From the NCBI GenBank assembly GCA_945837185.1, contig CAMAMZ010000004.1, positions 1 to 30,479 on the forward strand: a stretch of 30,479 nucleotides of DNA, given 5' to 3'. Shown in pieces: positions 7,485-14,249 of the stretch (position 1 is its first letter; each line of letters opens with the position of its first letter). A program made the translations under genes and the position numbers. This DNA is from an uncultured Bacteroidales bacterium (GTDB taxonomy: Bacteria; Bacteroidota; Bacteroidia; Bacteroidales; Bacteroidaceae). Under the pieces are notes generated by a model. The model was not told the DNA's origin and made no database searches. It saw nothing but the letters and a program-made list of their open reading frames with translations.

Positions 7485-9152
7485 ATGGATTCGACACAGA
7501 GTTTTAATAACATCATACAAAAATCCATCGTAGATAATTGGAACCAAGACGCGTTGACTGATTATAAAGGAGCAACGCTCCAATATCACGATGTAGCTCG
7601 AAAGATAGAGAAACTACATATCATGTTTGAGAATAGCGGTGTAGAGAGAGGCGACAAGATAGCGCTCTGCGGACGCAACAGTTCTCATTGGGCTACAGCT
7701 TTCCTTGCTACATTGGCTTATGGAGCAGTCGTTGTTCCCGTACAGCATGAATTTACTCCCGAACAAGTATATAACATTGTCAATCACAGCGATGCGAAAT
7801 TACTCTTTGTAGGTGATGTGGCTGCTACTATGCTCGACTTCAGCCAGATGCCGGCACTTGAAGGCATGTTCTACCTGCCTGATTTCTCCCTGATGGAATC
7901 GCGCTCCCAAAAGCTCACCTATGCCCGCGACCATCTCAATGAATTGTTTGGAAAACGTTATCCCAAATATTTCCGCGCAGAACATATTTTATACCATATA
8001 GACCAGCCGGATGAAGTGGCCATGATCAATTACACCAGTGGCACCACAGGATTCTCAAAAGGCGTGGTTTTGCCATATAAGGCATTGTGGAGCAACTACG
8101 ATTACCTTCAGAGCATGGTGGCGCCCAACATTCCCAAAGGAAGTCATATCGTGAGTTTCCTGCCCATGGCACACATGTATGGTTTGATGTGCGACTTTTT
8201 ACTGCATTTCTGTTTGGGCAGCCACATCTCTTTCTTGACACGCGTGCCCAGTCCGTCCCTTGTTGCAGAGGCATGTGCTTCCATACGCCCTAATATCATT
8301 TGCTCCGTTCCAATGATTATTGAGAAAATTGTAAGGAAACGCATCTTCCCAGAATTTCAAACACCCAAAATCAAACTGCTCATGAATATGCCTATCCTTG
8401 GAACAAAGGTGAAAGAGCGTATCTGTGAACAAGTTAAAGAAGCTTTTGGTGGACAGATTTACGAAGTTGTGGTAGGAGGAGCAAGCCTTAGCCGCGAGGT
8501 GGAAGAGTTCTTTGTATCTATCGGTTTCCCTATCACCATAGCCTACGGCACAACAGAAACAGCTCCCATCATCACCATGAGCGATTGGCATCATTTTGTT
8601 CCGGGCTCATGTGGCACACCGGCCAAACACATGGAAGTTCGTATTGACAGTACGGATCCTGAGAATATTCCGGGAGAAATCATCACACGCGGTTTGAACG
8701 TGATGCATGGCTATTACAAGAATCCGGAGGCTACGCATGCTGTTATCGACAAAGAAGGTTGGTTCCATACAGGCGACCTGGCCACGATGCGTGCAGACGG
8801 CCATGTGTTTATAAGGGGTCGCATCAAAAACATGCTACTCGGCTCTAACGGGCAGAACATTTATCCGGAGGAAATAGAAGACAAACTCAATTCCATGGCC
8901 CTGGTTTGCGAGAGCCTCATCGTTCAAGATGGCGACAAACTCGTCGGACTTGTATACCCCGACATGGACGAAGCCGCAACAATGGGATTTTCTCAAAATG
9001 ACATAGCAGAAGTAATGGAACAAAATCGCCAGGAGCTCAATGCTACCCTTCCACCCTTCTGCAAATTATCTTCCATAAGACTACAAGACAAAGAGTTTGA
9101 GAAAACACCCAAACGCAGCATCAAACGTTATAAATACAAGATAGAATCCTAA
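7485..9152 (+). CDS. AMP-binding acyl-CoA synthetase-like enzyme, copy 1
   Basis: This 555-aa ANL-superfamily adenylating enzyme probably activates a fatty acid or other carboxylate with ATP and passes it to CoA or another thiol. It carries the P-loop-like YTSGTTGFSKG (Y183, TSGTTG 184-189), AYGTTETAPI, GWFHTGDLATM, the hinge region IRGRIKNMLLGSNGQNIYPEEIE and the C-terminal lysine motif KTPKRSIKR. No signal peptide or clear membrane helix is present. A close paralogue follows after 37 bp with no visible promoter between them, so both are likely on one mRNA. The substrate cannot be deduced; long-chain fatty acid is the default family guess. Confidence 0.9.
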   Translation: MDSTQSFNNIIQKSIVDNWNQDALTDYKGATLQYHDVARKIEKLHIMFENSGVERGDKIALCGRNSSHWATAFLATLAYGAVVVPVQHEFTPEQVYNIVNHSDAKLLFVGDVAATMLDFSQMPALEGMFYLPDFSLMESRSQKLTYARDHLNELFGKRYPKYFRAEHILYHIDQPDEVAMINYTSGTTGFSKGVVLPYKALWSNYDYLQSMVAPNIPKGSHIVSFLPMAHMYGLMCDFLLHFCLGSHISFLTRVPSPSLVAEACASIRPNIICSVPMIIEKIVRKRIFPEFQTPKIKLLMNMPILGTKVKERICEQVKEAFGGQIYEVVVGGASLSREVEEFFVSIGFPITIAYGTTETAPIITMSDWHHFVPGSCGTPAKHMEVRIDSTDPENIPGEIITRGLNVMHGYYKNPEATHAVIDKEGWFHTGDLATMRADGHVFIRGRIKNMLLGSNGQNIYPEEIEDKLNSMALVCESLIVQDGDKLVGLVYPDMDEAATMGFSQNDIAEVMEQNRQELNATLPPFCKLSSIRLQDKEFEKTPKRSIKRYKYKIES

Positions 9153-9189
9153 CCTCAAACCTATATCAAACTAAACTTGAACAAAAGAC

Positions 9190-10848
9190 ATGATAATACC
9201 CAGTTTCAACAAAATGATAGAGCAAAGTATCAAGGAACATTGGAACCTTGATGCTTTGACGGATTACAAAGGGGCGACATTGCAATATCATGATGTGGCA
9301 AGGAAAATCGAAAAACTGCACATCATGTTTGAGAATAGCGGTGTGAAGCACGGTGATAAGATAGCGCTTTGTGGGCGTAACAGTTCAGCTTGGGCATGCG
9401 CTTTCCTTGCTACCATTACGTATGGAGCTGTAGCGGTACCCATTCTTCATGAATTTACTCCCGATCAGATTTACAACATCGTCAACCATAGTGAAGCCAA
9501 ACTGCTTTTTGTCGGTGATGTTGTAGCTACGCAAATCGACGGAACAAAGATGCCGGCATTAGAGGGTATCATTTACATACCCGACTATTCCGTGTTCCTG
9601 TCACGAACCGACAAACTTACCTATGCACGTGAGCATCTGAACGAAATCTTTGGCAAGAAATATCCCAAATATTTCCGCAAAGAGCATGTGGATTATTACC
9701 AGGAAGAGAGTCCGGAGGAATTGGCCTTGATCAACTATACCAGTGGCACCACAGGCTTCTCAAAAGGTGTCATGCTCCCCTATCGCGCCTTGTGGAGCAA
9801 TGCTGATTTTGCCAATAATGTTTTGGGAAAACAAATCAAACCCGGTGATTCTGTCATCAGCATTCTTCCTATGGCCCACATGTATGGCATGGCGTTTGAA
9901 TTCATCTTCGAATTTATAGCAGGGTGCCATGTGTACTATCTTACACGCACGCCAAGTCCTGCCATCATCGCGCAAGCATTCACAGACATCAAACCCAAGA
10001 TTATCATTGCCGTACCTTTGGTAATCGAAAAGATTATACGCAAAAAGGTATTCCCCAAAATACAAACCCATACGATGCGCCTCCTGATGAGTATGCCTGT
10101 CATCAGCAAGAAGGTTTATGAAAAGATTTGCCAGCAGGTATCGGCTGCTTTTGGAGGACAATTCTACGAGGTGATTATTGGTGGAGCAGCCTTTAACCAA
10201 GAGGTAGAACAATTCCTCCACAAGATTGGCTTCCGCTATACCGTAGGCTATGGTGCTACAGAATGTGCTCCTATCATCTGCTACTCAGATTACAAGACAT
10301 TTGTACCAGGGAGCTGTGGTCGGGCTGCACTTCATCAGGAAGTTCGTATTGACAGCAGCGATCCGGAGCATGTTGCAGGTGAAATTCTTACCAAAGGTCC
10401 GAATGTGTTGTTGGGCTATTACAAGAATCCGGAAGCATCGAATGCTGCCATCGATGCAGAGGGATGGTTCCATACGGGCGACTTAGGAACGATGGATGCA
10501 GAAGGAAATGTGTTTATTCGCGGACGCTCTAAAAACATGCTTCTGGGTTCTAATGGTCAAAACATTTATCCTGAAGAATTGGAAGACCATCTTTCATCCA
10601 TGCCTCTTGTATGTGAAAGCGTCATTGTACAAAGGGGCGATAAACTGGTAGGACTCATTTATCCCGACCCCGACGAGGTTGCTACGATGGGCTTAAGCCC
10701 CGATGAGGTTGCTACACTCATGGAACAAAACCGCCAGACCTTTAACGCTACCATGCCTCCCTATAGCCGTTTGAGTGCTATTGAGATTCAAGACAGCGAA
10801 TTTGAGAAGACGCCCAAAAAGAGTATCAAACGCTACTTATATAAATAA
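9190..10848 (+). CDS. AMP-binding acyl-CoA synthetase-like enzyme, copy 2
   Basis: This 552-aa paralogue of the preceding gene shares every core motif at matching positions: TSGTTGFSKG starting at residue 184, GYGATECAPI, GWFHTGDLGTM, IRGRSKNMLLGSNGQNIYPEE and KTPKKSIKRYLYK. Residues about 18-50 are almost identical to copy 1, yet the codons there differ widely. The duplication is therefore old and the protein sequence has been selected. Differences concentrate in the middle (about 200-330), where the acyl pocket is expected, so the two may use different substrates. A terminator follows at 10885-10946. Confidence 0.9.
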   Translation: MIIPSFNKMIEQSIKEHWNLDALTDYKGATLQYHDVARKIEKLHIMFENSGVKHGDKIALCGRNSSAWACAFLATITYGAVAVPILHEFTPDQIYNIVNHSEAKLLFVGDVVATQIDGTKMPALEGIIYIPDYSVFLSRTDKLTYAREHLNEIFGKKYPKYFRKEHVDYYQEESPEELALINYTSGTTGFSKGVMLPYRALWSNADFANNVLGKQIKPGDSVISILPMAHMYGMAFEFIFEFIAGCHVYYLTRTPSPAIIAQAFTDIKPKIIIAVPLVIEKIIRKKVFPKIQTHTMRLLMSMPVISKKVYEKICQQVSAAFGGQFYEVIIGGAAFNQEVEQFLHKIGFRYTVGYGATECAPIICYSDYKTFVPGSCGRAALHQEVRIDSSDPEHVAGEILTKGPNVLLGYYKNPEASNAAIDAEGWFHTGDLGTMDAEGNVFIRGRSKNMLLGSNGQNIYPEELEDHLSSMPLVCESVIVQRGDKLVGLIYPDPDEVATMGLSPDEVATLMEQNRQTFNATMPPYSRLSAIEIQDSEFEKTPKKSIKRYLYK

Positions 10849-10884
10849 GGTGTAAGCGATACGTACCTCGATACGAAAAGAAAT

Positions 10885-10946
10885 AACCCCGAATGAAGTT
10901 GGTTATCACTATCACAAACACAGTGAAGCCTTCCTTCTTCGGGGTT
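10885..10946 (+). terminator. Terminator of the acyl-CoA synthetase operon
   Basis: AACCCCGAA plus GAAG (10885-10898, one bulged T) pairs with CTTCTTCGGGGTT (10934-10946) and is followed by CTTTTTGTTT. The 35-nt loop contains a smaller CACT/AGTG hairpin, making this a long-loop terminator. Confidence 0.82.
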
Positions 10947-10949
10947 CTT

Positions 10950-11254
10950 TTTGTTTACGCATATATGTTTACGACAAGATTATGAACCTAATCGCTGCTC
11001 AGTAGAAAAAGAGAGGAGAGATACCTTGCCATATTTCTTTTGATATTCCCTTTTCGCTTCGCTACGCACGTTGTATACACTTGTGGATAACAAGTGTTCA
11101 AGAGGCGGGGCGTGAAATGTTAGGCATTGCTTTTTGATTCTATTGTTATAATAGCAAAAAGAAAGGATGCTTTTCCGAGAGAACTATTTTAGTGTACGCA
11201 ATTATATAGTTTGTGCAAACAAATAGCTTGCATGGCATTTCCTTTGGAAATGTA
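10950..11254. other. Gene-free stretch with several small hairpins
   Basis: I see no credible coding region here. Three hairpins stand out. CACTTGT (11078-11084) pairs with ACAAGTG (11090-11096). A two-part hairpin spans 11130-11161 (CTTTTTG/CAAAAAG outside, CTATT/AATAG inside). CATTTCC (11236-11242) pairs with GGAAATG (11246-11252). The density of structure may point to a small RNA or leader, but I cannot name a family. Confidence 0.5.
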
Positions 11255-11350
11255 ATTATCGTTCAGCCTAGGCTGAACGGTAAAGTTAATCTACTTCTAT
11301 GGCGATAGATGTTAGCTTCTACGACCGTTCAGCCTAGGCTGAACGATAAT
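11255..11350. repeat. 27-bp perfect inverted repeat, each arm holding the same 20-bp palindrome
   Basis: The palindrome CGTTCAGCCTAGGCTGAACG occurs at 11260-11279 and again at 11326-11345. Flanking bases extend the match, so 11255-11281 is the exact reverse complement of 11324-11350, with a 42-bp spacer. Such a layout can form one long hairpin or two short ones, bind two dimers, or act as recombination sites. It lies about 270 bp upstream of the NigD-like gene. No recombinase gene is present in the window. Confidence 0.93.
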
Positions 11351-11446
11351 AGAGGACTTTTGTGGCATCGCCCATGAAGAAGCTCTTGCAGAGCAGAAAT
11401 TATGTATTTTTATCAGAAATAGCATACAACGAAAGTAGAAAGACAC

Positions 11447-11454
11447 TAACTTTG
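11447..11454 (+). promoter_or_regulatory. -7 promoter element for the NigD-sigma-Dma locus
   Basis: TAACTTTG is a consensus match 167 bp before the NigD-like ATG. No good -33 TTTG is visible. That may mean a weaker promoter, or use of another sigma factor closer to the gene. The bases between 11455 and 11620 hold no supported gene. Confidence 0.5.
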
Positions 11455-11620
11455 CAACAAGAATCTTCCGCCCATCGCGAACAGTACAACTGCTATCTTT
11501 TGCCCATAACTAAAAGCAGTGCGGGGCTATCAAAGACGAAAAGTTGTTAAAAAGAGAGCGTATGGCGCAAGGAAAATCATATAGCTGCATTTTATGGGTG
11601 TAACATAACAAATAATCACA

Positions 11621-12301
11621 ATGAACAAGAAGAACCAACTAAAATTATGGATGATGGGATTGTTCCTTGCCATCGTAGCACCCACACTTCAATCCTGTGA
11701 TGACGATGATGACGATTACGGTCGTTATATGCCCAACGCTTTGGTAACACTCAAGACACAAGAGGGCGACGACGCTTTTTACCTGCAACTGGATGACAAG
11801 ACCACCCTTTGGCCTTCAAACATCAAGCAACATCCTTATAAAGGGAAAGAAGTCCGGGCACTTGTCAACTTCACTTATGAGAAACAGGTGAACGAAGGAC
11901 CACAGTCTGTTTTCGTCAATTGGATTGATACCATCCGCACCAAACCCATGGCTATTGATATGGGAGAGGAAAACGACAACACATACGGTACCGACCCGTT
12001 GGAATTGGTAAAAGACTGGGTGACGGTTGTGGAAGATGGTTATCTCACCATTCGTTTCCGCACGCTGTACACTGGCAATAACGTGCACGTACTGAACTTG
12101 GTGAAAGGAGAGAAAGACTATGAGGTGATACTCCATCACGATGCGCAAGGTGATACACAGGGCTACATGAGCGTCGGAATGATTGCCTTCCGCTTAGATA
12201 AACTACCCGACACAGAAGGAGAAACCGTAGACTTAACCGTGAAATGGAATTCCTTTAGCGGAGAAAAGTCAACCACTTTTAAATATTGTACACGTAAATA
12301 A
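11621..12301 (+). CDS. NigD-like lipoprotein, predicted surface-exposed
   Basis: The 226-aa protein has a lipoprotein signal peptide ending in LQSC, with the lipid-bearing residue C26. Six aspartates follow directly (27-32), resembling the acidic lipoprotein export signal that sends Bacteroidota lipoproteins to the cell surface. The rest fits the NigD-like family: a small N-terminal beta domain near 38-110 and a C-terminal beta-sandwich-like domain near 115-226. NigD proteins lack a known biochemical activity. In Bacteroides thetaiotaomicron, NigD1 is the effector whose raised expression drives hypervesiculation when the anti-sigma factor Dma1 is lost. Here the gene directly precedes an ECF sigma factor and a Dma-like protein, so the same circuit is likely. 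Confidence 0.82.
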   Translation: MNKKNQLKLWMMGLFLAIVAPTLQSCDDDDDDYGRYMPNALVTLKTQEGDDAFYLQLDDKTTLWPSNIKQHPYKGKEVRALVNFTYEKQVNEGPQSVFVNWIDTIRTKPMAIDMGEENDNTYGTDPLELVKDWVTVVEDGYLTIRFRTLYTGNNVHVLNLVKGEKDYEVILHHDAQGDTQGYMSVGMIAFRLDKLPDTEGETVDLTVKWNSFSGEKSTTFKYCTRK

Positions 12302-12309
12302 CTATGCAA

Positions 12310-12339
12310 GCTGTATTGTGCCGTTAGGCGCAATACAGC
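12310..12339 (+). terminator. Hairpin between the NigD-like and sigma factor genes
   Basis: GCTGTATTGTGCC (12310-12322) pairs with GGCGCAATACAGC (12327-12339), 13 bp with one G-T wobble and a 4-nt loop, 8 bp after the NigD-like stop. Only a weak T content follows (CTTATCC). It ends 13 bp before the sigma factor start, so it may reduce read-through and set a NigD-to-sigma ratio rather than stop transcription fully. Confidence 0.6.
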
Positions 12340-12352
12340 CTTATCCATCACA

Positions 12353-12925
12353 ATGGTTAGGGATACCACAAACCAGGAACAGCATATTCTGCATCTTTTC
12401 GACCGAGGCGACACCTCGGCCATGAATGTTTTATATGCAACCTATGCCAACTACCTCACTGCTGTTTGTGCCCGTTACATCGCTGATGACAATGATTTGA
12501 AGGATGTGCTTCAAGAAACCTTTATCCGCATATTCACACAAATTCATACCTTTGAATTTCGGGGCAAAGGTTCTTTGAAAGCATGGTTGGCGCGTATAGC
12601 CGTCAATGAATCCTTAACTTTCCTGAGAAACAAGATACGAGAGAGAAGAATGGAGAGCTTTGATGATGATCCACCCGACATCATAGATGAAACGCCTCCA
12701 GAAGTGGACAAACTAAGCGAGCAGGAACTGCTTGGCTTAATCCGACAACTACCAATAGGCTACAGAACGGTTTTTAACCTTTACGCCATTGAAGGAAAAA
12801 GTCATCAGGAGATAGGAGAGCTTCTCAACATCAAGGCCGATTCGTCAGCCTCCCAATATCATCGAGCCAAAAACATGCTGGCAAAGATGGCCAATGCACT
12901 CACACATAAAGCAAAACAACAATGA
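12353..12925 (+). CDS. ECF-type RNA polymerase sigma factor, Das-like
   Basis: The 190-aa sigma-70 family factor has only regions 2 and 4. Region 2 contains DLKDVLQETFIRIF (residues 49-62) and a following helix SLKAWLARIAVNESLTFLRNK. An acidic linker (about 102-122) leads to region 4 with LPIGYRTVFNLYAIEGKSH and the DNA-binding helix pair near 150-176. Its stop overlaps the start of the next gene by four bases (ATGA), the usual arrangement for a sigma factor and its anti-sigma factor. By analogy with the Das sigma factors paired with Dma proteins, it would transcribe the neighbouring NigD-like gene and its own operon once released. Confidence 0.92.
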   Translation: MVRDTTNQEQHILHLFDRGDTSAMNVLYATYANYLTAVCARYIADDNDLKDVLQETFIRIFTQIHTFEFRGKGSLKAWLARIAVNESLTFLRNKIRERRMESFDDDPPDIIDETPPEVDKLSEQELLGLIRQLPIGYRTVFNLYAIEGKSHQEIGELLNIKADSSASQYHRAKNMLAKMANALTHKAKQQ

Positions 12926-14187
12926 AAAAAATGTGGACAGACAAGGTACGTGAACGGATGGAAGATATGGAGCTACAGGCTCCTGAAGGTCTTCTCGACA
13001 GCATAAAAGCTGAAATGGCACGTAGAGATGTGCATCCCCACCCCCAGGTTTCCACCAAGTCACGCCCTTTACGCTTGTGGCTGTGGAGCTCGGCTGCTGC
13101 GGCTGTATTCTTGGGTTGTGCATGGTTTTTCTGGTATGGGCATCAGTCCTCAACACCCTCCGAACCTATCGCTTATCGTGCACAGTCCGGTTCCTCGAAC
13201 CAACAGCACACAGCAGGACAGCCAACAGCAGAGACACCTGGCGACCCGATGATACCAACAACATCGATTCACCAAGGTTATCCCGTCAACCACCAAACGC
13301 ACAAGCCTATGTCGGACATCATGGTCTCTCATGCAAAGGAAACGACACCGGTAATACACGAGGCAACCGATACAGAGATAGAAGCAAAAGAAGCTGAGGA
13401 AGTTGCGAAAGAACAAAAGGTGGAAGTGAGGGAACAGGCGCAGGAAAGGAAACAGCCATCAGCCGACAAGCAAAAAGCAACTGTTTCTTCCTTGCCAGCC
13501 ATGACAGCTACCGACGATATACTGGCGCTGACAGACAACAACAATGCGCATCATTGGGATATAGAAGCCTATTACCAAGGCGGCCCTGGCATCAATTCCA
13601 TACAATCAGGCGGAAGGCAGCTCATGGCCTCTTCCAATTGGTTATACGATAATCAAATAGAGATTAGAATCTTGAATGCCAAAACCACAGCACAGGAGGA
13701 AACGCGCGCACACCACAAGCAACCCGTCAAGTTGGGTGCCTCTGTACGCTATCATCTAAACGATAGGTGGAGCTTGCAAAGCGGACTCACCTATAGCTAT
13801 CATTCATCCGACATCACAAAAGGTTCTGAAACAAATACGCAAAACCTGCATTTTATTGGTATTCCACTTACAGCAGCCTATCACGTGTGGGGCATAGGCA
13901 ATCTCAACTGCTACCTTTCAGCGGGAGGAGAAGTAGAGAAGATGGTGAAAGGAACGTTGACCACTCCCAATGACAAGAATCCTAAAACGCGCCTACATTC
14001 CAATGAACTGAGATGGTCGGCCACTTCAAGTGTAGGCATTGAATATTCTCTTGCAAATCATTTCAGCATTTACGCAGAGCCAGGAGTTTCCTATCATTTC
14101 AAGAATAGCAGCAACATCCAGACCATCTACGACGAACAGCCTTTCAATTTCAGTTTCAATATCGGCGTCAGGATAAGCTTTCCATAA
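12922..14187 (+). CDS. Dual membrane-spanning anti-sigma factor (Dma-like) with C-terminal outer-membrane beta-barrel
   Basis: The 421-aa protein lacks a cleavable signal peptide. Residues 1-50 are a charged helical cytoplasmic segment (KVRERMEDMELQAPEGLLDSI) suited to sigma factor binding. One membrane helix lies at about 53-72. Residues 73-210 are low-complexity, rich in S, T, P, Q and then E/K (150-185), with few hydrophobic residues, and look disordered. Residues 211-421 alternate polar and aromatic residues in beta strands (LGASVRYHLNDRWSLQSGLTYSY, FSIYAEPGVSYHF) and end in SFNIGVRISFP, like a small OmpA-type 8-strand barrel. This order equals the Dma family of Bacteroidota: a single chain joining the cytoplasm to the outer membrane. 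The ATGA overlap with the sigma gene supports an anti-sigma role. Confidence 0.85.
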   Translation: MKKMWTDKVRERMEDMELQAPEGLLDSIKAEMARRDVHPHPQVSTKSRPLRLWLWSSAAAAVFLGCAWFFWYGHQSSTPSEPIAYRAQSGSSNQQHTAGQPTAETPGDPMIPTTSIHQGYPVNHQTHKPMSDIMVSHAKETTPVIHEATDTEIEAKEAEEVAKEQKVEVREQAQERKQPSADKQKATVSSLPAMTATDDILALTDNNNAHHWDIEAYYQGGPGINSIQSGGRQLMASSNWLYDNQIEIRILNAKTTAQEETRAHHKQPVKLGASVRYHLNDRWSLQSGLTYSYHSSDITKGSETNTQNLHFIGIPLTAAYHVWGIGNLNCYLSAGGEVEKMVKGTLTTPNDKNPKTRLHSNELRWSATSSVGIEYSLANHFSIYAEPGVSYHFKNSSNIQTIYDEQPFNFSFNIGVRISFP

Positions 14188-14216
14188 CGCTATTTTCTCT
14201 ACGATTGTATTATCAG

Positions 14217-14243
14217 AAAAGGGGCGCGAAGTGCGCCCCTTTT
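14217..14243. terminator. Bidirectional terminator between dma-like gene and SulP gene
   Basis: AAAAGGGGCGC (14217-14227) pairs perfectly with GCGCCCCTTTT (14233-14243) around a 5-nt loop, and T-rich sequence follows on the plus strand. Convergent genes flank it. Confidence 0.92.
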
Positions 14244-14249
14244 TCTTTC

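Noticed and set aside
11362..11550. Small reading frame (62 codons) upstream of the NigD-like gene
   Set aside because: It begins with GTG, shows no domain or signal peptide, and contains the TAACTTTG promoter element, so it fits a leader region better.
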